DNA of 64,000 bases, from assembly GCA_905182995.1 (NCBI GenBank), contig CAJJDP010000040.1:68834-132833 (forward strand). Reading direction: 5' to 3'. Below are positions 36,901 to 48,727 of the stretch, piece by piece. The DNA comes from Paramecium octaurelia (Eukaryota; Ciliophora; Oligohymenophorea; Peniculida; Parameciidae). The position numbers and the translations under genes were made by a program. Numbering within the stretch: the stretch's first letter is position 1; each line of letters begins with the position of its first letter. A model generated the notes under the pieces. The model made no database searches and had not been told where the DNA came from. It saw only the letters and a list, made by a program, of their open reading frames with translations.

Positions 36901-37561
36901 TATTAAACTGCAATCTCCCTTCTAATTCATCTATTTCAATAATCAAAATGATAGATTCTGAACAATTTAAAGAGTTTATTAATAGTCTATTGGATTTAAA
37001 CTTAGAATCTAAGTTGCAATTATAAGGTTAATCAAATATAATTTTATCAAATATTTCACTTTAATGATTTAACAGAATATATTCAATTTAGTTATTGGAA
37101 TTCAGACAATTAATAAGAAAAGTCTCTTCGTCAATATAAAAGGCATTATAACATGAATTAGAAGGGAGTGATATTGAGTTCGAGATTATTTCATTTACTA
37201 TTAAACCTTCATTGTACAAGGTATTATTTATTCTAATTTTACAATCTATTGATGAATGTTATAAGAAACAGATATTAATCTAGGTTCCTTAGTGACTAAA
37301 AAATTTAAATAACTTTGCATTATCATCCAAACTTAAATCAAACTCCTCGTATTTTTCTATTAACTTTTAAGAGGAGTAATTTAAAAATTTTTGTTTTAAA
37401 TCTTCATCGTTCTCAAAGTGCATGCCCAACATACTTTCTTCAATATAATGCCTTTCATTTTCCAAAAAATATAAGTATTGTTCGTCTGTCAATTGTATTG
37501 TTGTGACTTCTTAGCAGATGCAATTAAACTAGAAGCTTATAAACAAAAATATAAAATTCAT
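30945..37561 (-). CDS. Large secreted/type I membrane protein, family member 2 (assembly-duplicated)
   Basis: Start 37561 gives a signal peptide (MNFIFLFISFQFNCIC), then TIQLTDEQYLYFLENE. The end is a membrane helix (MGNFLLILIICNKYQ) and TGA at 30945-30947. As printed the gene is interrupted by two N-joined duplications. The span is 6,617 bases; removing one copy of each plus its N (1,476 and 1,331) leaves 3,810 bases, exactly 1,270 codons, with no TGA and no intron. The C-terminal pattern (YYNETHFVLIKNNENRK .. NYQL .. ELVLHNDVSSL) closely parallels family member 3 (YFNETHFVQIKSENSNQ) and more loosely member 1. Strand-rich, Cys-poor, sequon-rich ectodomain; function unknown. Confidence 0.75.
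31465..32939. repeat. Duplicate A, copy 1 (repeated at 32941-34415)
   Basis: By eye this 1,475-base stretch is the same as 32941-34415, base for base at every point compared, and the two copies meet at a single N (32940). The copies carry the same shadow open frames at the same offset of 1,476. Most likely two contigs whose overlap was not merged. Confidence 0.85.
32941..34415. repeat. Duplicate A, copy 2
   Basis: Second copy of 31465-32939. Sequence to its left (before 31465) continues the coding frame of copy 1, and sequence to its right continues that of copy 2, as expected for an unmerged overlap. Confidence 0.85.
33868..35197. repeat. Duplicate B, copy 1 (repeated at 35199-36528)
   Basis: About 1,330 bases identical by eye to 35199-36528, offset 1,331, joined by a single N at 35198. 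It partly overlaps duplicate A copy 2. Same artefact signature. Confidence 0.85.
35199..36528. repeat. Duplicate B, copy 2
   Basis: Second copy of 33868-35197; beyond 36528 the sequence is unique and continues family member 2. Confidence 0.85.
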
Positions 37562-37978
37562 ATTGATTAAAAGGTTTATTTATATATGTGGTTTGTTATA
37601 ATGGTTAAATTTAATTATAATTCTGATAGATTGTGAATCAATTCTGAAAGTATAATTTAATTAAGGATAACATCAAATATAATGTGTTAAACATTCTATT
37701 TTTATTTTAAATCTTTCGATATAATTTATTAATATAAAAGGATTGATTAGTAGGAATTAGTGAACTTAATATTATTATTAATAAAATATCATTTAGAATA
37801 AGTGTAACAAGGATGAATTTATGAAATCAAATTAATTTACACTGCAAACCAGAATCAAAAGAATCAATTATCTCAATGAAAAAGTGGGAGGAAGAAAAAA
37901 AAATATTTCTCGAATTTAGTTTATAAGTGTGATTCATTATTATAAAGAAATCAATTTAATTATTATTAATCTATATTT
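37562..37978. promoter_or_regulatory. Divergent intergenic region
   Basis: About 420 bp between the divergent starts of the large membrane protein and a surface-antigen-like gene. It should hold both promoters. It is AT-rich, with a short A-run near 37899-37907; no specific element can be named. Confidence 0.4.
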
Positions 37979-38857
37979 ATGTACAACAAAATGGTAATTG
38001 TTGATGATTTTATTTAGCAATTACTATTTCTTCTCCTATTGATTGTAAATTCTACTTATGAAAGCGAATGCAGTTGTGATGAACTAGGAGAGAGCGATTG
38101 TAAGTTAGCAAAACAATGTAAATTCGACTAAAATTAATGTCAAATAAAAGGTTGTTAGGATTATTCGATATCTGAGTGCAACTACATTGCCAACTGTAAT
38201 TTAGAGAACAATGTATGTAAAGATCATTTTTGGTCTACCTGTGCAGATATACCATTAGAGGTTTGTGAATTACGTGAAAATTGTGCAATAAATAATCAAA
38301 ATTAGTGCAAAGAATTTACAAAGTGTGAAGATTACTAATTTAGTGGGAATTAGAAATGTAATTTGAAAAATGCAAATTGTTATAATGGATAAGATGGGTA
38401 TTGCAAAAAGAAAATACTAATTGGGAACTGTTCAGAAGTGGAAGAGGATTGTGAGAAGTATTAAATTTTGGATACAAAATAATGTGTAGTATCAACTGAC
38501 AATAAATGTGTAAGTATACAAGTTACTCAATGTTCTAATATGAATGGAACACCTGCTTGTTCCTTATATGAGGAATGCAATTGGGATATAACCACAAGTA
38601 TTTGCAGTGAAAAAAGGTGCAGTGATTTGAATTCACAAAATTGTAATGGAGCAATAAAGAATTTGAATGGAGATCAGATGATTTGCTATTGGGATAATGG
38701 AGTATGTCAGAAGATGAATTCGATTGATGATTTATCGGAAACGAATTGCTACTAATCAACAAATGGGTAGTACACCTGGAGAGATGGAGAGTGCCAGGAG
38801 TGTAGCTCATTTGGTGGGTTAGTAATACTGATAAATTATTTAATATATTTATTTTGA
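37979..38857 (+). CDS. Small cysteine-periodic surface protein (PSA-like), copy 1
   Basis: Single exon of 292 residues; ATG 37979 (an in-frame ATG at 37991 is also possible) gives a hydrophobic signal segment (QQLLFLLLLIVNSTYE). About 30 cysteines follow at regular spacing with Trp-x-x-Gly-x-Cys-like units (CSLYEECNWDITTSICSEK, CYWDNGVCQKM), the hallmark of Paramecium surface antigen repeats, and a C-terminal hydrophobic stretch (GGLVILINYLIYLF) that may be a membrane or GPI-attachment signal. Far shorter than classic i-antigens (over 2,000 residues). Convergent with the next gene; stops 31 bp apart. Confidence 0.8.
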
Positions 38858-38888
38858 ACAGCTAATATTCGATCATGAACTACAAGTA

Positions 38889-39713
38889 TCAGATCATAAT
38901 AATGAATAATGCTATGATGAAAACAAATAATGTTTGAGCATAGCAGGATAGACATTCTCCTCCAGCAGAAGTAGAGACCCATCTAGCAGTACCTAAGGTT
39001 GTGCTGTAACAGTTTCCTTATCCTAATCCTCCATAGTTTTAAGCAATCTGGCATTTTCCAGCAGTCGAGTCCCAACTACATAATTGATAAACACCTTTAT
39101 TGATGGTCTCCATGACAAAAGTGCATGTTTATTGAGTTGTGTAATCAGAGCATAATTATTAGGAACAAACATTGTTTGTGTATTTGCATCCATATTTGGC
39201 TGAATTACATTCTGCTAATGTTAAGGGAGCACATTCGGTTGCTGCTGTGCATCCTGTGGAATCTCTCCACATACAGATTCCATCTTATGAAATATATCCT
39301 TCACAATATTGACTGGCAGTTAAGTGGGAACAAGAATGAAGTTGATTTGAAGAACCACACTTTGTGCCATCAGTGAATGGGCAATTGTTAGACATTTATA
39401 AGCATGCTACTTAGGTGGCTCCTGTTAATTGACTACAGAAGGTGAAGGTTTTGCATGAACTTCCACCTGAGGAGTTTGGGGTCCACATACACTTCAAGTT
39501 TGCAGCACATGCAGTAGCATCAGTTATCAAATTACAATCTAAAGTGGAGCATGAAGTTCCATTCCATGTGCATTACAGTCCCATTTTGGTACAATCACTC
39601 TCGTATGACAGTTAATCACATGTGCACGCATTTGATGAATAGAATTATCCTGAACTTTATCCACTGCTTCCCAAACATCCTACAAAGAATAGAGCGAATA
39701 CGATTTTGATCAT
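38889..39713 (-). CDS. Small cysteine-periodic surface protein (PSA-like), copy 2
   Basis: Single exon, 274 residues. Signal peptide MIKIVFALFFVGCLGSSGQS; then repeats such as CTKMGLQCTWNGTSCSTLDC and CMWRDSTGCTAATEC, rich in Thr, Ser, Gly and Cys as in immobilisation antigens; C-terminal hydrophobic helix (LFVFIIALFIIMI). Composition is closer to true surface antigens than copies 1 and 3, with higher GC. Likely displayed on the cell or cilia surface. Confidence 0.82.
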
Positions 39714-39865
39714 TCGATTTAAATAAAATAATTTATGTTCTGCATTTAATCAGAGCTTCCATTTAAACCCATAAAACTAGATAAGATACCTCAATCAAGA
39801 ATCTTCGGAATCATCTAAGCTTGTCTATCCCCATAAATCAAAGAAACTGTTTGAGTGTTGTCCAT
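39710..39865 (-). other. Short open frame just upstream of surface protein copy 2
   Basis: ATG 39865 opens 24 codons (MDNTQTVSLIYGDRQAQMIP ..) to TGA 39791-39793; the same frame then continues for 26 codons to a TGA (39710-39712) that overlaps the ATG of surface protein copy 2. Too short to call a gene; possibly an upstream ORF or chance. Confidence 0.25.
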
Positions 39866-39902
39866 AATACTAAAAATGAATATAGATATATATATTTTTA
39901 TA

Positions 39903-42390
39903 TCAATCGATTGAATATATTTTAATTAAACTGGAGTCTGTACTCAATTCTTGCAATGCCTCTAATGCAGAAAAACTGATTAATTTCTCAGAAGGAGATT
40001 CATCTATTACATTATACAAAGTAGTTGCAATAAATGACATTTGCTAAAAGAATCTCTAAAATTCCTCATCCTTTGGAACACTCAAATATTGATTAATTAT
40101 ATATGAATGTTCCTACTACTGTTTGAATGTCTTTTCATCATCTTTAAAATTTTATTATAATTATAGCACTTCCTACTTACTCAAATCACTATTCGCTATT
40201 ATAATTTGAGAATCCTTAGGCTTCCTATCCAAAACTGCCGCATAGATTTCTGTTGCCACTCTCTCCAACGCATTCTCCTCATGCAAAGTCTCATCCAACG
40301 CTTTTATCAATTCCTCCAAACTCAATTTCTTGAAAAACCCCTCCAAAACAAATAGAACACTCTCTCTCATCCTTGTCTGATACTTCTTCTCTATGAAATT
40401 GTCGTGATTCTTGAACTTCACTAATATCCAAATTAAAGATCTCAAGTAATCCTTTGCATGTTCATTCTTCAGATATCTCACCAACTCCACACAATGCATT
40501 TAAGCCTTTAAATTATCTAAACGATTATTCTATTCACATACCTCCTTTAGTCAACACATCCAGAATACTCTATCTAATCTTTGCATTCTCCAACAACTCT
40601 TAGCAATTCCCCTACACTGCATTATGCAAACTTGTAGAAGCATTCCAACTTATCTTTGGATTCTTAGATGCCAAAGCATTTGCATAACAATTTATCAAAT
40701 CCTAATTTATTGTTGCTTATTGACATTTCATCAAATAATATCCCAATCCACGCAAACCATTTGTTGAAATCTTCTCCTTAGTATTCATAGCGAAATTCAA
40801 AAACAACTAATAAAACTCTTGATTCAAATTCACCAAACTGCTTAAATTAGCAGCTGCCCAACTGCTCTTCTCCAAGACATGCACATTATTCCCTTGCAAT
40901 TTGTTAAACATCTGAGACAACTCTTGAACTGCCATCGGATTCTGCAGAACACTATTTGAACTGCACAATGTCCCTATTGCCTTATAAAAAGTGATTTTTA
41001 AACTAGACATATTAAATGGAGTATCGCTGAACAGTTAGACATATATGTAACTAATTTGTTTGATCAACTTCTCAATCACTTCCTAACTCTGTTTCTGCCA
41101 AAACTCCTCCTGAAGATTTCCTATGATATTGAATCCTGCAGGAACCAATTCAACTGCATTTGACTATAAGCATTCCAAGGCTACATCAATTAAGATCTCT
41201 TGAAATCCTTGTTCAGCAACGCAACTAATCTCCTCGAAGATCCTGTAATACTAAATGTTTGGCTGTTTGATTCTTTGCAATTCTTAACAATTTACTAATT
41301 CACAGAATTCCTTATGGAAATGTGACTAACACTTTTGCAATAACTAATAGCATTCCTAAATGAACAACTCATTATTATTATTTTCATTCCTCTCCTTAAT
41401 GCCCTGCAAACATTGCTTAATCAAATACTTAACATCTATTGTCTTTATACCCTCATATACCAAGAAATTCAAAATCTACATTGCTGATGTTTTCACAGTG
41501 GGGTCATTGATCAACTACAATGAAATCTAATATAAGGGAATCGCACCCTCCTAATCCTACAATTTAGTAAGGATTCTGCATTCCTGCATCAGATAAACCT
41601 CTAATTTGCATAATTGAATATTGAATTAACTATCATTCTATTTCCATCCAGAAAGTAATGCAAGTGCTGTTTCATGAATCTATTTCACACCCTAGAATAA
41701 CACATATGCCTTGGGCTAAAATCCATGTTGATGTTTAACTATCTCAATTCCTTGAATCCACTTAGAGACATTCAAGGTATCCAACAATACTATTATTAAA
41801 TGAACCAAATTAATCTTTGTATTCTTTCTAGGTTCATGTTGCAGTAGCTGTAACAATTTCTACAAGAATAGTTACCAATTGCTTTAGAAATACAGTGGGA
41901 ATTCCTTGATTAGAGTCTTTAACACTAGTATGCTGGTTGATCTTATTTTCGAATTAGCTTTCTGAGCTGCATCACTCTATCCTTCTGAATCACTAGAGAG
42001 ATCAGTTACGACATGTTCGGGCTGTAGATTGCCAAACTGCGGAATGCCTGTAAAGCAACATCGGAAGACTAATCTGATGAATTGATCTGGTGTATCGATT
42101 TTGAATTCTTAAAGCAATGCTCCGATGGCTTTCAACAAAGTAATATTGATTGGTTAGGTTAGACACCTTTGGATGGCCACTTGCAAGGTTTACGAATTGA
42201 ATTCCTTGGGTTGGAGCTGAATGAGTTTAGCCACCAATCTGATCGCTTAGTCAACAGTTTTGAGGATCTCAATCAAGACGGGTACGATATCGTGGGTCAC
42301 TCTATTCTCCAGATGTTTGAGAGTATGCATCAATTATTCTTTATTTTCGAGTTGCTTCCTTAGTGATTATGCTGTGATATGTTAATGCAT
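39903..42390 (-). CDS. HEAT/armadillo-repeat protein, HEATR6-like
   Basis: Start 42390 and TGA 39903-39905 with one 25-nt intron (40517-40541) give 820 residues. The whole protein is built from helical pairs; conserved repeat pieces include VTHDIVPVLIEILKTVDQAI, KIRSTSILVLKTLIKEFP, and a C-terminal block KISWNASTSLHNAVQGNCQE that resembles the VRWNACYALGN repeat of animal HEATR6. Further helices follow after YLKNEHAKDYLRSLIWILVK. Role unknown; HEAT proteins act as scaffolds or transport receptors. It shares a 139-bp divergent promoter with the next gene. Confidence 0.72.
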
Positions 42391-42529
42391 TTGATTATTT
42401 CTTTTATAATGTAATTATTTGAAGAAGAAATGAAATTAGACCTTAATTTTAGTTCGCTTTTTATGAAGTATTCGAGATTGATCCCATACATAAGCTTGAT
42501 CAAATTGGCCATCGAATTCATTATTAAAA

Positions 42530-43678
42530 ATGGTACTCTCTAATGATGAGACATTCGAACTAACTTTTGTCGATCCTTTTCGGTAATGCAAAGGAAAACC
42601 TTTGGAATACAAGCACATCATGACACCTGAAGGGATCTGCATCATAGGCGAGGTCGATCAACATTTCATACTCAATGTCGAGTGCAAGGACAAGGGCGTC
42701 TATGGCATCAGGGTAATAGTGGATGGTTACACTCTCCCAGGGAAGAAGACTTTCAAGAGTAAGTGCAAAGTGCAAGGCTTCACCAATTCAGATGGCAATA
42801 TTAACTGCTTCAAATTCTAAAGGCCAAAATCAGACCCAGAATCTACCAACGTGTTCAAGAGGAATGTGTACAGACCACCCTGGGATATGACTTAGAATGA
42901 TTATCGTGACTATCCTGGAGGTGCTGGTGAAATAATAGTCAAGATCTACGAAACCAAATAGGAGGAGAACACACAAACAGGTGGCGGTGGAGGAGGACCA
43001 AGAGGAGGAGGTGCAAAGAAGTCCCAGGATCCCATGTTTGTTGAAGTGACCAAGAATGAGAGCAAATTAGCTGAGGATCAATGTCTGGGCATTTCTTAAG
43101 GCAATGTCATTGAGTTGCCCCCTAGATAGGCATTTGATGATTCAAGACCACCTAAACCATTCAAAGATGTAATTGTATATGAGCACATTGTGTAATCCTT
43201 CAGAGTCATTTATTATGATGCTGCAAGTTTGGTTGAGAAAGGATTTGTTAAGTTGAGTAGCCATTCTCACATTGCCTATTTGACTGAGGAATTCTTTCAA
43301 GGAAATGAGGCTGCTTTGATCCAGGTCTTGTAGACTCTTATTGAGAGTGGACAGAAGGATAAGGAAGAGTCCGATATTCAGCAGACTGCGAATGTGTTGG
43401 TTGAAAGATTGGATTACTTCTTCTCTGGAGAACTATTGAATGTATTTTTGAACAAGGAGAATCAAGAGTAATTGCAATTGGATCCTGGTTCAAGGGCCTA
43501 GTATTTGGAAAGTGAACTCATTAAATTTATGGAGGGTTGGCCTGATTTCTTTTTGAATTTGGGAATGGGAGCGTTTGGAATAAAAAACAAATATGAATAG
43601 AAACTGTACATTGAGAGGGTTCAAGAGAAAGTCATCAACAACCCAAATAGGAATGAAATATAAATACAATAATAATGA
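42530..43678 (+). CDS. Conserved-looking unknown protein with Gly-rich linker
   Basis: Single exon of 382 residues. The N-terminal part (to about residue 95) is beta-rich (ICIIGEVDQHFILNVECKDK, KGVYGIRVIVDGYTLPGKKT), a central linker is Gly-rich (GGGGGGPRGGG), and the C-terminal half is mixed (FRVIYYDAASLVEKGFVKLS, then helical SDIQQTANVLVERLDYFFSG). GC and codon choice are like a highly expressed gene. I do not recognise the family. Its stop codon overlaps the start of the next gene by four bases (ATGA). Confidence 0.75.
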
Positions 43679-44640
43679 TATAATTTATTATTATTAATCT
43701 AATAACATCCACTATCTAAGCATTAGATTTCATACAATTATCTACCATTCAATGTTCATGTGCATAAATGATAACCAAAGATGATTGCTTAAGATTCAAT
43801 TGCAAAATAGCACCATACACATTATCACAACAAACAATCAATCTTGATAAAGCTTCCTTAAAAAATAAGACTGCACTATCATTAGCAGTCCCCAAATTTA
43901 AGTGTTCAGCCTTATATTGTACCGATATCAAAACCCAAGAACTTTGTGATAACACAGGTGAGTGTGTCTGGAATAATAATGGCGCATGTGAACTATTTTC
44001 TGGCTGTGGATCCTATTAAGTTGATAAAAAAGAAGATTGCTTGTTAAAGAGCACATAAACTAAGTTTTGTACATACGATGAGGAATAGCAGAGTAATGGG
44101 AAATACAATTGCATCAATGATCTATCAAAATCAGGAGGTAGCTTCATGACTTGTTTCTCATTAAATAATGAGAATCTGTGCAATCAATACGAATATGCTG
44201 TTTGCACTTGGAGAACATTTTAGCAATGCCAAGATGAATCTGATGAAGTTAATTTGTGTTAGTAATATCAATATTGTATTGGGGAGGAGAGTAAGGATTG
44301 TGCAGATCTCTCAGGATTTTAAGATAAGTGTGATAAAAGAGAAAATTATTGCAAATGGATTAAGGATAATAGTACATGTATGGAGAAGGAATGTTCTGAT
44401 TATGCAACAGAAGCTGATTGCAAGAGTATTTTAACAGATGATTTAAAACGAGCAAAGCCTTGTACATGGGAAACAGAATAGTGTATATAGGGGTTCAATT
44501 TGACTAAATTAAATAAGTATAATTGTCTGATTGATTCATTGAATACTTCGATGTGGAATGAAGTCGAACAGAGATGCCAGAGTTGCAAATTTCAAAAACT
44601 ATTGAATTTTATTATTATTGTATTGTTATTATTATAATGA
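43675..44640 (+). CDS. Small cysteine-periodic surface protein (PSA-like), copy 3
   Basis: Single exon, 321 residues. ATG 43675 supplies a signal peptide (MIQFIIINLITSTIQAL), so this start is favoured despite overlapping the previous stop. About 30 cysteines with Cys-x-Trp-x-x-x-Gly-x-Cys-like units (CDNTGECVWNNNGACELF, CKWIKDNSTCMEKEC) and a terminal hydrophobic segment (LLNFIIIVLLLL). Most like copy 1 in composition. Its stop in turn overlaps the next ATG. Confidence 0.8.
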
Positions 44641-44906
44641 ATTTATCATCTGATTTATTATAATTAGCAAAATAAAGAATCCATGAAAAAAAAGTGCAGA
44701 AAACTCAAGATATATTTTGTACCCAAATTAAGTAGAAAAAACAAATCATAACAGATGAAGAAGTTGAAATTGATCCAATTTCATACGAAGAATATGATGA
44801 TCTCAAATAATTGCGTAGGATGATCAGACAAACTGATCACTCAATTAATTAATATGGAAAGGAGGTTAAATAGCTTTAGAATAACATCAAAAGATTAACT
44901 AAATGA
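44637..44906 (+). CDS. Small coiled-coil protein, uncharacterised
   Basis: 89 residues, single exon, ATG at 44637 overlapping the preceding stop (ATGA). Charged and helical: LLQLAKQRIHEKKVQKTQDI, then an acidic patch (DEEVEIDPISYEEYDDL) and heptad-like LRRMIRQTDHSINQYGKEV to the end. Family unknown; the last part resembles SNARE-like coiled coil in spacing but lacks a membrane anchor, so this is only a remark. Confidence 0.55.
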
Positions 44907-44995
44907 TAGCACTTATCAAATTCAATTATATTTATTTAAATTATACATTAAATTATTATCTATGTTATTTTGATAATTTACAATAATTCTATAAG

Positions 44996-45301
44996 ATGAG
45001 GATTGATTTCGGCGTAATCATACAATAAATTAAGGATTAGTCATCAAGTCCTGCACAATACAGATGCTATATAACACATATTTTTGAGTTAAATTGTTAA
45101 AATTAATAATATAATTTCTTCAGAAACTGGTTTAGATTTAAATTAAAATTATAGTCCCTATTACATTAAATAAATGGATAAATGAAGTGCTACAGAATTG
45201 ATTTGCATAATTTAAGTGTTTATACGCATCTCTATTTTAGTAGCAAAGCAAAACTGTATGAAATAGATTAGTAATACAACTGTTTTTTCTCTGTAATTTG
45301 A
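44996..45301 (+). CDS. Possible small protein (tentative)
   Basis: ATG 44996 to TGA 45299-45301, 101 codons (MRIDFGVIIQQIKDQSSSPA; KCYRIDLHNLSVYTHLYFSS). Composition is acceptable but AT-rich sequence with one stop codon often gives frames of this length. No family recognised. The surrounding 44907-45415 holds nothing else. Confidence 0.3.
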
Positions 45302-45415
45302 TTATAAATTGAATTAAACAGTTAAGAAAACATAGTTTCTGTTTGATTGTTGGGTGAATTGGATATGTTAATAAATACATATAGAGTTTCAACAAGATTT
45401 AAAAATATTAATTCA

Positions 45416-45802
45416 ATGGGATCCATTTGTGTAGCGAAACACCCAAATTTGGCCTCTATCACTTAGAGTGACATAGAAGTTGCTGAAGAATAAGCCATTA
45501 ATGATCAGGTCAGCACTATGTCCTGCAATTTTATTTCAACTTTGGAACTTCAATTCAAAAGCATAACTTCATAACATCAGATTGAACAACAACAATCCTA
45601 AAAGATATCTTTGGAGTTATCGTAGATTGGTCAATAGATTGAGAGGAAAGGAATTCTTAAGAATACTAATCCTCATTATGAAGAAGAATTAAGAATACTT
45701 TCATAGACAATTAAGTAGAATCAAGAAGAAATGCATTATGAGAAACTAGTGAATTACTTAAGGGCTCGTAAAATTTAAGGGTCACACAAAATAAATTTAT
45801 GA
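45416..45802 (+). CDS. N-myristoylated small protein with KGILKN motif
   Basis: Single exon, 128 residues. N-terminus MGSICVAK fits myristoylation plus palmitoylation, as in the protein at 15.6-16.0 kb. The body is polar and helical with many Gln. Residues 78-83 read KGILKN, the SILK-type motif in the exact form found at the N-terminus of PP1 inhibitor-2, followed by an EEEL stretch; no RVxF motif is seen after it. A phosphatase-regulator role is a hypothesis only. Confidence 0.6.
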
Positions 45803-45850
45803 ATTTTAATTCTTACTATATATATATATTTATATATTGCATTCATTAAA

Positions 45851-46328
<478 letters not shown>

Positions 46329-46357
46329 TTAATTTATATATATTATATATATATAAA

Positions 46358-47179
46358 TCACATCAATCTATGTCTAATAAGAATGTTTTCTATATTCTCA
46401 GTACTACACATTAAATTAACACTTTGTTTGTAATATTGGCAAACTATTGCTTCGCTTACTTCTGGTGTTTCCTTGTAGAAAAGGACAAAACATCCCTAAA
46501 TCAACTGCTCGAATTGTTTCTTCAACTCCTCATGATCAAAATCGCCCATTCTAATATTTCGTTTTTGTAAGATCTCCATAAATTGTTCCTTATTGCATTC
46601 AACAACACGTTTAGTCAGATATTTATAAATGTATGGCAGTCCTTCTTGAGTGATTTTAAAGGGAGTTACCTATCCACCAAAACTTTCCTTGCCTCTCTCA
46701 AAGAGTTTCTAACCAATATTAATGAGTTTAAGATTTTCTAATTTAATATAAATATTATTTACAATTTTTGGGATCAAACAGTATATTTTTTACATCCTCA
46801 CTAACATATCTAAATTTCTTGTTGACTTACATGATGATGTCAAGTGATTATCCAGTACCTAGAACTTATCCTTAAGGAAATCCACTGATACCATAATAAT
46901 CACAAATGACTTTCCAATCATAGTCATTGATCGGAGTATAGGGTTCAAGTAATGCTGCTTTATCTTTCTCATTTTATTATTTGCCATCTTATTCATTGCT
47001 TTACTTTAAGATATCTTTAAGATGATCTTAATTGACATCAATATCTTAAATAAATTATTCTTATTAAACATCTTCTGATTAGATTACTTCTTATTAAGTT
47101 TATTATTAAACTTATTCAGGTTATTATGATTAATTTGGTTATTCTTATTTATCAATAATTTATTCAACTTCAATTTATG

Positions 47180-47235
<56 letters not shown>

Positions 47236-48727
47236 TATTATTATTACTATTATTATTATTATTATATTGGTTACTCTTAAGATATAATTGATTCTTAGTA
47301 TGTTGGCTTTTTCCATATTACAGCTTACTTTTTCCTAAATAATGCCAAGTAAAAACCACCAGTGTCTTAATCATGTGGAAGTACTCTCATTGTGTTCTCT
47401 ATACCAATTTTATTCATAAACTCTTCAGTGTCTGGCCATAAAGAAGGCTTTAATGTCTTTAAAGCATTAATCATTTATCCTTCCTATTTTCTAGAAAACT
47501 TAGAAAACAACTTTTTAATATTCACTTTTTGATTAACATTATTAACTTCATAGACTAAATCATCAACAGTGACACTTTCAAGGAAAGTCTTTTCATCTTA
47601 GTCTGTGTTTGATTCTCTTTGAAGATACTTTTAGGTTAGAAAGTCATCAGTAACGATAACCTTCCAATCCTTGACTCCTTTTCTAGTTTTGAATCCTTAA
47701 AGTGTATGCAAATCAACTAATTCAAAAGCCTCAAAGCCAGCCCTTCTAAAGACTTCAGCCACTACAGCTTCATCCTCAATTGGATTGAGTGAACATGTGC
47801 TATACATGACATATCCTCCAATTTTGCATAATTGAAGTGCTCTCATCAAAATACTCAATTGCAAAGGATGAATGACATTGCCGTCTCTTGCTGACCATTT
47901 GACCCATCTAGTAGGTAATTTACGAGCAGCTCCATCTCCAGTGCAGGGAACATCACATAACACTTTATCGAATTGTAATCTCTATCCATTGATATATAAG
48001 GTGGGATAGAATTAGGCTGCATAATTAGTGACCATAACCTATGCGGTTGGCATACGAGATAGTTGATGTGATAACATATATGCTCTTTTGGGATCTACAT
48101 CATTTGCAACAATCAATCCTTTGGTGACTACTTCCAACAATTGACAAGTTTTTGATCCTGGAGCTGCACACATATCCAGAACAAAATCAGTTGGTTGAGG
48201 ATCCAATAATAAAGGAGGAAGCATTGACACAAGTTCTTATCTTGTCAAAAGTCCAGTTGAGTTGCATTTTTATATGAATTGATGTAGTTTAGTGAGGGCA
48301 GCTGATTTTCTAAGACTTTTCTTAGGCACCTTAGATTCCCATACCAAATGATTTGGATACCATTTAATTTCTCTAATTGGCTCTACTATTTCTTCTTCGT
48401 TCACCATGTCTTTTATTAATGATCCATCTTGCAATCTTTCAATCAAACTCTCGTATTTGTATTAGGATGGATTAATTCTGAAAGTGACAGGTAATGGAAG
48501 AGATAACGATTACCAGAAGACCTGAAACTCTTCAGAAGTTATTTCTGGTAATTGGATCTAAAATATTGTTAATGATGATATCATACTTCATAGAAACGAC
48601 GAAAGATGGAATTCTCAAATTAGACTACGCAAATTTATTGATTGTCTTGATCCCAGTGATTTGTCTTAACTTTCTTCTAAGGAGCATTTTCATATTTGCT
48701 TTAATTCTTGTTTCTATGTTTTCCCAT
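46358..48727 (-). CDS. NSUN2: RNA m5C methyltransferase, NSUN2/Trm4 type
   Basis: Introns 48558-48586 (29 nt) and 46738-46762 (25 nt) leave exactly 772 codons (771 residues). N-terminal family block [20 protein letters not shown], then LPVTFRIN. S-adenosylmethionine site: [20 protein letters not shown]. Catalytic motifs: CDVPCTGDG (motif IV with PC) and [15 protein letters not shown] (motif VI with TC), both cysteines present. A linker carries 28 glutamines written as TAA/TAG (47181-47264) just after the FYLALFRKK block. The enzyme methylates cytosine-5 in tRNA and other RNAs. Start at 48727 ([16 protein letters not shown]) is supported by the spliced match upstream of the first intron. Confidence 0.9.
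47181..47264 (-). repeat. TTA microsatellite encoding poly-glutamine by TAA/TAG codons
   Basis: Twenty-eight consecutive triplets, 26 TTA and 2 CTA on the plus strand, which are TAA and TAG in the NSUN2 frame and therefore 28 glutamines. It sits in an otherwise Tyr/Gln/Ser-rich linker. Confidence 0.85.
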
